DNA of 64,000 bases from positions 434,001-498,000 of the forward strand of contig NZ_JACXXN010000002.1 in assembly GCF_014904695.1 (NCBI RefSeq). The letters are read 5' to 3'. This DNA comes from Nostoc sp. MG11. GTDB lineage: Bacteria > Cyanobacteriota > Cyanobacteriia > Cyanobacteriales > Nostocaceae. The position numbers were made by a program, and so were the translations under genes. Under the pieces are notes generated by a model. The model worked only from the letters and a program-made list of their open reading frames with translations, did no database searches and was not told the DNA's origin. How positions within the stretch are numbered: position 1 is the first letter of the stretch; every line of letters begins with the position of its first letter. Below, piece by piece: positions 8,415 to 17,400 of the stretch.

Positions 8415-9917
8415 ATGCTTAAAAAATTATTTTCATTCAGCGGACGCTACAGCATATTACATAAGACTTGGTTTGCCTTCTTTCTCACCTTTGTCTGTTG
8501 GTTTAACTTTGCTCCTTTTGCAACAACGATTGGTAAACAGCTACAGCTAGCGCCCGAACAAATTAAAACTTTGGCTATCTGTAATCTTGCCCTGACTATT
8601 CCAGCGCGGATCATCATTGGGATGCTTCTGGATCGTTTTGGCCCCAGACGTACCTATTCAATGCTGCTGATTTTTGCGGCTGTTCCTTGTTTGGCTACGG
8701 CGCTGTCGCAAGACTTTAACCAACTAGTCATCAGCCGCTTATTGATGGGAATTGTTGGATCTGGGTTTGTGGTTGGTATCCGCATGGTGTCGGAGTGGTT
8801 TCCCCCGAAAGAGATGGGAATTGCCCAAGGTATTTATGGCGGTTGGGGTAACTTTGGTGCTTTTGGGGCAGAGTTTGCCTTACCGATACTTGCAGTTTCT
8901 ACTAGCTTTTTGGCTGGTGGTGCTTCTAACTGGCGGTTTGCGATCGCGCTTACAGGGATCATTGCAGCCATCTACGGCGTAATTTATTACAACAGTGTCC
9001 AAGATACACCCCCAGGCAAAGTCTACAAGAAACCTAAGAAAAATGGTTCTTTAGAAGTGACCAGCGTCAAAAGCTTCTGGGCAATGATTATCTCCAACTT
9101 TGGTTTGATTTTTGCTCTGGGTTTATTAGCTTGGCGTTTGGAACAAAAGAACATTCACTTCCTGACTTTAAGCCAAATGTATTTGGCTTGGTTGCTATTA
9201 GCAGCATTATTCGCTTACCAAACTTACAAAGCTTGGCAGGTAAATCGAGAACTTTTAATTGGCAAGAAAACTTACGCTGCATCTGAACGCTTTCAGTTTG
9301 GTCAAGTAGCTTTACTTGAATTCACTTATGTAACTAACTTTGGTAGCGAGTTGGCAGCCGTTTCCATGTTACCTGCATTTTTTGAAAAAACTTTTGGTTT
9401 AGAGCATGTAGTAGCTGGGATGATTGCCGCTACATATCCCTTTTTGAACTTAATTTCTCGTCCCAGCGGCGGTTTAATTTCTGATAAGTTTGGCTCTCGC
9501 AAATGGACAATGACAATTATTAGTGTTGGTATTGGTATCGGCTATTTGATGACCCATTTTATTAATAGCAGTTGGCCGATTCCGCTAGCGATCGCAGCTA
9601 CTATGTTTGCCGCTTACTGTGCTCAAGCAGGCTGCGGTGCAACATACGGCATTGTACCTTTAATTAAAAAAGAAGCCACTGGACAAATTGCCGGAAATGT
9701 TGGGGCTTATGGTAATTTTGGTGGTGTGGTTTATCTGACAATTTTCAGTTTAACCGACGCACCAACACTGTTTACCACAATGGCTATAGCCGCTTTCATC
9801 TGTGCTTTTATGTGTGCCTTCTTCCTCAAAGAACCTCAAGGCTCATTTGCGGCGGCTGATGAGAGTGAATTACCAGAAACGGCAACTAAAAACTCTACTG
9901 TTCTATTAGAAGAATAA
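8415..9917 (+). CDS. nrtP: MFS nitrate/nitrite permease, NrtP-like
   Basis: This 500-residue protein has about twelve predicted membrane segments and belongs to the major facilitator superfamily. The N-terminal part has the MFS loop motif (GMLLDRFGPRRTY) and the second half repeats it (GGLISDKFGSRKW). Glycine-rich helices such as GIYGGWGNFGAFGAEF and GNVGAYGNFGGVVYL match the nitrate/nitrite porter signature of NarK/NrtP/NasA. A central loop (about 200-220) and an extra hydrophobic hairpin precede the second bundle. AGGAAGG at 8404-8410 is a good ribosome binding site. Its place in the nir/nrt operon supports nitrate as substrate. Confidence 0.85.
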   Translation: MLKKLFSFSGRYSILHKTWFAFFLTFVCWFNFAPFATTIGKQLQLAPEQIKTLAICNLALTIPARIIIGMLLDRFGPRRTYSMLLIFAAVPCLATALSQDFNQLVISRLLMGIVGSGFVVGIRMVSEWFPPKEMGIAQGIYGGWGNFGAFGAEFALPILAVSTSFLAGGASNWRFAIALTGIIAAIYGVIYYNSVQDTPPGKVYKKPKKNGSLEVTSVKSFWAMIISNFGLIFALGLLAWRLEQKNIHFLTLSQMYLAWLLLAALFAYQTYKAWQVNRELLIGKKTYAASERFQFGQVALLEFTYVTNFGSELAAVSMLPAFFEKTFGLEHVVAGMIAATYPFLNLISRPSGGLISDKFGSRKWTMTIISVGIGIGYLMTHFINSSWPIPLAIAATMFAAYCAQAGCGATYGIVPLIKKEATGQIAGNVGAYGNFGGVVYLTIFSLTDAPTLFTTMAIAAFICAFMCAFFLKEPQGSFAAADESELPETATKNSTVLLEE

Positions 9918-9964
9918 GCTAATTGCAAAAGTACTCACGAACTGAAGTTTCAGTTATACAAATC

Positions 9965-10030
9965 TAGTCCGCCTAGAGAGAAAGGCAAGCAAGATTTAGC
10001 TTTAGATTTTCGGAACCTTGGAGCGGACTA
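9965..10030. repeat. Inverted repeat downstream of nrtP
   Basis: TAGTCCGC (9965-9972) pairs perfectly with GCGGACTA (10023-10030), closing a 50-base loop. It lies just after the nrtP stop codon and just before the terminator-like hairpin at 10040-10059. Function unknown; it resembles dispersed intergenic palindromes. Confidence 0.55.
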
Positions 10031-10039
10031 CAAGATCTC

Positions 10040-10059
10040 AAAGCCTGCCTACAGGCTTT
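10040..10059 (+). terminator. Hairpin, possible terminator of the nirA-nrtP transcript
   Basis: AAAGCCTG (10040-10047) and CAGGCTTT (10052-10059) form a perfect 8-bp stem with a four-base loop, followed by an AT-rich stretch (ATTCGTTTAAATT). It is located 122 bases after nrtP and before the separate narB promoter, where an operon end would be expected. The T-tract is weak, so it may be only a repeat. Confidence 0.5.
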
Positions 10060-10228
10060 ATTCGTTTAAATTTACCTTTTTATAACGGGAAAGTTTTTGT
10101 AAATCCTTATTGAATCAATATCTAAACTATCACGGCAGCAAATTTCCAAATTTTCCAAAAAATAGGTGTTTAATCAATGATTACTGTAATTTTTATAGAT
10201 AAAAACTATTAAATATAAAACATGAAAA

Positions 10229-10270
10229 GTATCACGTATTACATTTTCTTTGGTTTAACTCATATTAAAT
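10229..10270 (+). promoter_or_regulatory. NtcA-type promoter of narB
   Basis: A perfect GTA-N8-TAC lies at 10229-10242. A -10-like TTAAAT is at 10265-10270, 22 bases downstream, the expected NtcA-dependent arrangement, although this -10 is less good than that of nirA. A further palindrome, GAGTAA-GTAT-TTACTC (10285-10300), lies near the predicted transcription start. A promoter here would let narB be transcribed independently of the nirA operon. Confidence 0.65.
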
Positions 10271-10484
10271 AGGTAAAAACACTAGAGTAAGTATTTACTC
10301 AAAGTTAAAAAAACAGAATTTGGCAAATTTTAGCAACTTAAATTATTAGTTTTGAGCAAGGAGCAGTTTAAATATTTTCTCATTACCGCCAGTTAAGTTA
10401 ACAACAACATAATTCGCTAGAATTGCGCCCCTAGAAACCTTGCTTTTCAACATTTAAAAAATCAGCGAACACGGTATAACTGTC

Positions 10485-12782
10485 ATGAGTGAATTTACCA
10501 AAACCCTTTGTCCATACTGCGGTGTTGGCTGTGGTTTAGAAGTTTCACCCCCAGCCCAACCTAACAAAGCGACTAATCGAGATAATCAAGGAAATCCGAT
10601 TTGGAGGGTGCGGGGCGACAAAACACACCCATCTAGTCAGGGTATGGTTTGCGTCAAAGGCGCAACGATCGCTGAATCTTTAGATAAAAATAGACTACAT
10701 TACCCAATGGTGCGAGACTCTTTGGATCAGGAGTTTCGGCGGGTTAGCTGGGATGAAGCTTTTGATATGATCACCAAGCGCATTCAAACTGTGCGCTTCA
10801 CTCAGGGGCCAGAAGCCTTATGTATGTATGGTTCCGGTCAATTTCAAACAGAGGACTACTACATCGCCCAGAAACTCATGAAAGGCTGTCTGGGTACTAA
10901 TAATTTTGATGCCAACTCTCGCTTATGTATGTCTAGTGCTGTGGCTGGCTATATTCAAAGCTTTGGCTCAGATGGCCCACCCTGCTGTTATGACGACTTG
11001 GAGTTAACCGATTGTGCATTTCTAATTGGCACTAATACGGCTGAATGTCACCCCATTGTTTTCAATCGGCTAGAAAAGTATCACAAAAAGAATCGCAAAG
11101 TCAAAATGATTGTGGTGGATCCTCGCCGCACACCAACCGCAGAAGCCGCAGACTTACATTTAGCAATTCGTCCTGGTACAGATATCGATTTGTTGAATGG
11201 GATCGCGCATTTATTGATGCGCTGGAACTACATCGATACGATGTTTATGGACGACTGCACTAGTAACTTTCCCGCTTATGCTGAGGTGATTCGGCACTAT
11301 CCGCCAGAAGTAGTTGCTCGTGAATGTGGGATCAGCATTGAAGATTTAGAAACAGCAGCCCGGTACTGGGGTGAATCTGGGCGGGTATTGTCTTTGTGGT
11401 CAATGGGTGTGAATCAATCGTCAGAAGGGACGGCTAAGGTCAGAACGATCATTAACCTGCACCTAATGACTGGACAAATTGGCAAACCAGGGGCGGGCCC
11501 TTTCTCGCTCACAGGTCAGCCGAACGCGATGGGAGGACGAGAAGCTGGAGGTTTAGCGCATTTATTACCTGGTTATCGGGTGGTAAAAAATCCTCAGCAT
11601 CGCGCAGAAGTTGAGGAATTTTGGGGACTCAAGCCAGGACAGATTTCGCCCAATCCGGGTCTGACTGCTTGGGACATGATTACTGGGTTGGAAACTGGCG
11701 ATGTAGGGTTACTGTGGATTGCTGCTACTAATCCAGCTGTAAGTATGCCAGATTTGGAGCGGACGAAGAAGGCGTTGTTGCGATCGCCTTTTACCATCTA
11801 CCAAGACGCCTATTACCCCACAGAAACCGCCGCTTATGCTCACGTCCTATTACCCGCTGCACAATGGGGTGAGAAAACTGGCGTGATGACAAATTCTGAA
11901 CGGGTGGTAACTTTGTGTTCAGCATTCCGCCAACCGCCAAAAGAAGCTAAAGCCGATTGGGAAATTTTCGCAGAAGTTGGGCGCAGACTCGGGTTTGCTG
12001 GAGAGTTTGCCTTTGCTAACTCGGCTGAAGTTTATGCTGAGTTTGTCCAACTAACTCGCGGGAGGCCTTGCGATATGACGGGTATCAGTCATGAGCAATT
12101 ACAGACAGAGGGACAAACTCAATGGCCTTATCCAGAAGAAAAAGCCGAGCCAATATTTATGGATTCCGAAACAGGAATTCTCAGTTTTGAATCAGAAGAA
12201 GACGACGACGAAGAAACTCTATTACACAAGGAAGCTGCAAAGAAACAGAAGTACTATAGACGCAAGACTGGTAAGCGTCTCTACACCGATTTGCGCTTTC
12301 ATACCCCTGATGGACGCGCTCGATTTGCGGCATGTTACTCACGCGGACTAGCAGAACCACCTGATCCAAGTTATCCTTTTGTGCTGACTAATGGAAGGCT
12401 TTACGGACACTGGCACACCCAGACGCGCACCGGTCGAATTGAAAAAATTTGCAAAATGCACCCTGAACCGTTTATAGAAATTCATCCTCGTGATGCTGCT
12501 GTTTTAGGTATTGCAGATCATCAGTTGGTAGAGGTGCGATCGCGCCGAGGAAAAGCTAAGTTTCTAGCGAAAGTGACAAAGGCGATCGCACCTGGCACAG
12601 TTTTTGTCCCCATGCACTGGGGTGCTCTGTGGGCAGATGACGCCGAAGCCAACGCCCTCACTCATCCAGAAGCTTGCCCCGATTCACTGCAACCAGAATT
12701 AAAAGCCTGTGCAGTGCAGCTAATACCAATTTCTGTAGAAGTTACAGTCAAAAATTATCAACTCCAGTCTTCACAATGGTAA
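10485..12782 (+). CDS. narB: Ferredoxin-nitrate reductase
   Basis: This 765-residue molybdoenzyme reduces nitrate to nitrite. The N-terminal [4Fe-4S] site is C9-x2-C12-x3-C16 with the fourth ligand at Cys56 (GMVCVKG). The bis-MGD domain follows, with Cys148 (SRLCMSSA) as likely molybdenum ligand, and a C-terminal molydopterin dinucleotide-binding domain begins near [14 protein letters not shown]. No N-terminal export signal, consistent with a cytoplasmic assimilatory enzyme. An acidic then basic stretch near residues 568-598 (ESEEDDDEE, then [13 protein letters not shown]) looks like a surface loop or insertion. About 210 bases of leader separate it from its own NtcA-type promoter. Confidence 0.94.
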   Translation: MSEFTKTLCPYCGVGCGLEVSPPAQPNKATNRDNQGNPIWRVRGDKTHPSSQGMVCVKGATIAESLDKNRLHYPMVRDSLDQEFRRVSWDEAFDMITKRIQTVRFTQGPEALCMYGSGQFQTEDYYIAQKLMKGCLGTNNFDANSRLCMSSAVAGYIQSFGSDGPPCCYDDLELTDCAFLIGTNTAECHPIVFNRLEKYHKKNRKVKMIVVDPRRTPTAEAADLHLAIRPGTDIDLLNGIAHLLMRWNYIDTMFMDDCTSNFPAYAEVIRHYPPEVVARECGISIEDLETAARYWGESGRVLSLWSMGVNQSSEGTAKVRTIINLHLMTGQIGKPGAGPFSLTGQPNAMGGREAGGLAHLLPGYRVVKNPQHRAEVEEFWGLKPGQISPNPGLTAWDMITGLETGDVGLLWIAATNPAVSMPDLERTKKALLRSPFTIYQDAYYPTETAAYAHVLLPAAQWGEKTGVMTNSERVVTLCSAFRQPPKEAKADWEIFAEVGRRLGFAGEFAFANSAEVYAEFVQLTRGRPCDMTGISHEQLQTEGQTQWPYPEEKAEPIFMDSETGILSFESEEDDDEETLLHKEAAKKQKYYRRKTGKRLYTDLRFHTPDGRARFAACYSRGLAEPPDPSYPFVLTNGRLYGHWHTQTRTGRIEKICKMHPEPFIEIHPRDAAVLGIADHQLVEVRSRRGKAKFLAKVTKAIAPGTVFVPMHWGALWADDAEANALTHPEACPDSLQPELKACAVQLIPISVEVTVKNYQLQSSQW

Positions 12783-13060
12783 GCTGCTAGGTATACCTTT
12801 CAATAGTAAATTGGTAATAAATAATCTAGTCAAATATCCATAATCAATAGTCAATGGTAATTATTAAATTATTTGATTATATACTCTTGACTGTTAGCCA
12901 TTACTATTTTAGGAAAGGTAAAACTCTCATTATAAAGAAGCTTGCCTAGTACGAGCTTGAGTTATGAAAAATAAAAAACTTAATATAAAACTTGCAAAGT
13001 ACTTTTTTTAATCCTCTAGATTTATCTATGGGATTTTTCTTTTTTTTACTTTAAAACCGG

Positions 13061-13528
13061 GTGCAGCAGATGAAGAAATTGCTTAGGAGAATTGCAGAAG
13101 TTACTAAAGATGAGAACTTTATGCACATCATCGAACACATAGAGGTGATAGTTTCTAAAGTTCTATCGATTTTAATGGTGTTAGTAATTTTGGTAGCGAT
13201 CGCGGATCTAGTAGTTTTTATTGTTCAAGAATTATTTACAACTCCATATGCCAAGTTTAACACAACATTGTTTAAAATATTTGGTTTATTTTTGAATATT
13301 TTAATTGCTTTAGAAATCTTAGAAAACATCACAGCTTATCTGCGAAAACACGTTTTTCAGGTAGAGTTAGTTATCGTAACTTCTTTGATTGCTATTGCCA
13401 GGAAAATTATTATTCTGGACTTGGAAAAAGTCACAGGTATTGATATTATTGGTTTAGGAATTGCTATTCTTGCTTTGTCAATTAGTTATTTAATAATTCG
13501 TTTCAGTAATTCTAGGCATTTCCGTTAA
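13061..13528 (+). CDS. PsiE-family membrane protein
   Basis: This protein of about 155 residues has four hydrophobic segments and the PsiE-type signatures LIALEILENITAYL and VELVIVTSLIAIARKIIILD. PsiE of Escherichia coli is phosphate-starvation-inducible, but its molecular function is unknown. The start may be GTG 13061 or ATG 13070; neither has a strong ribosome binding site. It stands alone between narB and the nitrate-reductase-associated gene. A role in nitrate metabolism is only suggested by position. Confidence 0.75.
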   Translation: MQQMKKLLRRIAEVTKDENFMHIIEHIEVIVSKVLSILMVLVILVAIADLVVFIVQELFTTPYAKFNTTLFKIFGLFLNILIALEILENITAYLRKHVFQVELVIVTSLIAIARKIIILDLEKVTGIDIIGLGIAILALSISYLIIRFSNSRHFR

Positions 13529-13680
13529 AATAGAATATTTAAAATTTAGAATAAATTAGGAGCCAGAAGCTAAAATTCTCAATTATGTGTATTTCAAAGA
13601 ATCAAGCGATCGCTATTTTTCGAGTAGCTTTGAAGTCAGTTTGCGTTTAGCTGTTATCTATAGGCTTGATGAAAAATATT

Positions 13681-13898
13681 ATAGCGGTTCTCAACTAAGT
13701 GAGGTACACAGAAGTTGTAATTAACCACACAGAGAAGTCGGAGCGGCGGCTTCCGCCGTTGGCGTAGCCCGCCGAAGCGAAAAGTTCTGTAGGCGGGTTT
13801 CCCAACCTAGGAAACTTTTCAAGACAGGCATCTGAACTTCAGTGTGAACAAAGATAAACACAGGTAGATTCGTACCTCAGCAGACTAGGAAACGATAT
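13681..13898. repeat. Inverted-repeat element, short copy
   Basis: Left end ATAGCGGTTCTC...GTGAGGTAC and the reverse complement of the right end (ATATCGTTTCC...TGAGGTAC) form imperfect terminal repeats of about 27 bases. Internally it has GCGAAAAGTTCTGTAGGC and GGAAACTTTTCAAGACAG, both present in the larger copy at 47699-48105. A GC-rich hairpin (GGCGG-CTT-CCGCC) is inside. No coding capacity. It fills most of the 391-base gap between the PsiE and NRAP genes and ends 21 bases before the latter. Confidence 0.75.
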
Positions 13899-13919
13899 AA
13901 GAATTTTTAACTATTAATT

Positions 13920-14372
13920 ATGGCAACTTTCTTTAAATTTGAAAGAGATTTTGTTGACTCCCTGCGTTGCATCCCCATGCAGGTGCGCTATAAATTAGAT
14001 AGCTGTGGCATCAAGCTAAAATTGTCTGATTGGAACCACATGGCTCACACTGAGCGTGAAACTTTAGTCGAATTACCTTGCACTACAGAAACGGAAATTC
14101 GAGCTTACCAAGAATATCTCCAGCAGTTAATTTTAGAACGCACAGGCATACCACCTGCAAAATTGCCTATCGAGTCTCATCCTGCATGGATGGACTCTAC
14201 GACTATACCAGCCAGCATTCAAGAAAAATCGCAAGAAATAGGTATTACCCTCACACCGCATCAGTGGGCAAATTTAACTCCCTTACAGCGTTTTGCTCTG
14301 ATTAAACTTAGCCGTTCAGGACATGAAAACAAAAACTTTCCAAAAGCAATGGCAGAATTTTCTCTGCTTTAA
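13920..14372 (+). CDS. Nitrate reductase associated protein
   Basis: This 150-residue soluble protein matches the cyanobacterial nitrate-reductase-associated family, recognised from the N-terminus FKFERDFVDSLRCIPMQVRYKLD and the segment CGIKLKLSDWN (each at most 20 residues shown in part). The family is named for genomic association with narB; its biochemical role is not established. It lies 1.1 kb downstream of narB in the same orientation, separated by the PsiE gene and a repeat element, so it is probably transcribed separately. Confidence 0.8.
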   Translation: MATFFKFERDFVDSLRCIPMQVRYKLDSCGIKLKLSDWNHMAHTERETLVELPCTTETEIRAYQEYLQQLILERTGIPPAKLPIESHPAWMDSTTIPASIQEKSQEIGITLTPHQWANLTPLQRFALIKLSRSGHENKNFPKAMAEFSLL

Positions 14373-14438
14373 TTAACCTTGGTCATTAATCCGAATTTTC
14401 ACGTCCTATAGTAGTAGAGACATTGCATTGCAACGTCT

Positions 14439-17400
14439 CTACATCTGAATCTCGATGACAAATTCTGTTCCCTCACCAGGAATAGAATTGCAACTCAACT
14501 TACCACCGTGGGTTTCTTCCACAATTTGACGAGCGATCGCTAATCCTAATCCTGTTCCTTTGCCAACTTCTTTTGTAGTAAATAAGTGGTCAAAGATACG
14601 CGCTTTAATCTCCTCTGACATTCCTGGGCCGTTATCTTTGATCCGAATTACCACTGTATTTTGGTTAGTAGATACTTCAGTGTAAATCATAATTTGCTGA
14701 GGGTTGGCTTGTAATTGGGCAAATGTTTGTCCAACACTTTCTGTATCAAATACATCAATTGCATTGGCAAGAATATTCATAAATACTTGATTTAACTGTC
14801 CTAAAAAGCATTTTACAAGCGGTAATTTACCATAATCTGTAATTACCTGAATCGCCGGACGTTTGTCCGATGCTTTCAGGCGATACTTCAAAATCAACAG
14901 TGTACTTTCAATCCCTTCATGAAGGTTGCAAGCAACTTTTTCAGATGTATCAGCTCTAGAAAAAGTGCGGAGACTAGTGCTAATGTCTGTAATCCGTTCT
15001 GTCGCTACTTGCATTGAAGTTAGTAGTTTTGGTAAGTCCTCAGAGAGAAATTCTAGGTCAATGTCTTCTGCATGATCGATGACTATGGGTGCTGGAGTGG
15101 GATGATGTTGTTTAAGCAATTGTATATGGGCAAATAAATCTTGGATATATTCCTCGGCATTGCTAAGACTGCCTTTTAGAAATCCAATAGGATTGTTAAT
15201 TTCGTGTGCTACCCCTGCAACTAAATTACCTAAAGTTGCCATTTTTTCATTTTGCACCATTTGTAGTTGAGCTTGTTGGAGTTCTTGCAGTGTTTGTTGT
15301 AACTCCTGAGATTTCTGACGGATTTCTGTTTCAGCTTGTTTGCGATCGCTAATATCTCTAAAAAACCAAATCCGACCATAATAATCATTACTATCCGACC
15401 AAACTGGAGCAGAATAACGCTCTAAAATGCGTCCATCTTTGAGGGAAATCTCATGGTAACTTGTTTCCCTAGGGTGTTCATAAAGATACTCAACAGTTCT
15501 CAAAAAATCTTCGGGTTGTGATAGTTGGTCAAGGACAAATCCTAAGAGTTTTCTGTCGTCCCTAGTTTGAAGTAATGCTTGTGGAATTTGCCAAATTCGA
15601 CTAAATCGTTGATTGTAAGCGCTGATATTGCGGTTTTCATCAGTTAGCAAGATGCCATCAAAGGAAACTTCTTGTTGAGCAACAAAAATAGCATTACTTC
15701 GCTGAAGATCTGTTAAAGATTGGGCAAGTTGAATTGCTTTCTCTCGCTCTTGGAGTTCTGATTGCTGCAAAGTTTGATAGAGTTTGGCATTTTCCAAAGA
15801 GATAGCAGCTTGAGCGCATAATAGTTGGATAACTTCGGTGCGATCGCTCGTAAATGTGCCAATAGTCAACTGATTTTCTAGATACAACAACCCGATTAAT
15901 TTTCCCTGATGTACAATCGGCGTACACAAAACACTCTTAGGTTGTTCTTGTATCAAATATGGGTCAGCCATAAAATCGTTTTGTACTGTAGCATCATTTA
16001 GTACGACCGTTTTTAAGCTGCGTTTAACATAATTTATAACTGTAGCGGGAACAGCTTGACTGTATTCCAAAGGTACAGCCAGTATGGTGACACCTTCATT
16101 CATGCTGGCTACAGTTTCCACAATAAGATTACCGTCTTCAATTACAAGTAGGACAGCCTTTTTTGCCCCAGCATTTTCCATCACTACTTGCATTAAGGTA
16201 CAAAGCAATTGTTCTAGTTGAATTTCACTAGAAAGGACTTGTAAGGCTTTAAGGATGGTGGTTAAATCTAGAGATTCAGAAATACTGCTACTGCTTGGGC
16301 GGCTGGTTTGGATGGTTTGATTTAGGAATGAAGATGAGGTGACGGTGGAAATGCGTGTTTCACCTAGTTGAAAGCGATGCTGTTGCGCTTGCAAGATGGG
16401 AGCAAGAAGTTGGGGATAGCGTTTTTCTAGGTCATCAATTTTGGCTTTAGCTCCCCAACGAGCATAACAATAGTAGGCTTCTTGCATGTAAGATTGAGCT
16501 ACCTTTTCTTTGCCCCAGTCGAGGTAGAATTTGGCAGCTAGTTCGTTTGCCAAGGCTTCTTCTTGGATATAGCTGTTTTCTTTAGCTCCCTTAATGGCTC
16601 GATCATATAGTTCCATTGCTTGATGAGTTTGCCCACACATCCGCTCTTTTTCTGCTTCAATTAAATGGAATTTGTGCAAACAATTCATTGGGGCATGATG
16701 TGCCCATAGTTTCATTTTTTTCTGATTAGCTGCAACTCGCTTTTGAATCTGTTTGCGCTCTGGTTGTGAAGCATCTGAATATATAGCAAGCTGCGATAGA
16801 GAATCATAAAAGTAAAAATGAACAACAGGTTGTAGCGCCGTTCCAGCTTCCAAATACTTGGCGGTCATTTCTGCCTTTTCAATGGCTCCAGCATAGTCAC
16901 CAAATAAATAACGCAGAATGAGTTGATTGACATAGGAAAAGAAAAGCCCCGTACCATCGCCCTTCTGCTCTTGAATTGCAGGTTGTTTATCTTCGTTGTA
17001 GCTATCACCAATTAGATAACTAGGGTTTAGCGATCGCCCCAATAAGTTCAATGCAACTTGATGATAGATGCTAATGTAAACAAAAGCATTCGTTTGCTTA
17101 AATTGATTCACTGCCTCACCATACAAGTGAGTCTCATGCTCAACTTTTGTCAGGTCCTCACCAATTGAATATAAATGTAGGGAACGGACAAGAATAGCCC
17201 AGGATGCATATTCTACGTCCCCAGTTTCTAATCCACTTTGATAGGCTGTGAGCAATGGATTAATAGTTTCTCTAACATGTCCATGCCAATGGTTAATAAA
17301 ACAATTAACCATAAATAGCGTCTTACATTGCTGTTCTTTAGCATTGAATATATCTAAAAGCTGGAGAGCCAGTTGACCAAATTGATAACCTGTTTCAATG

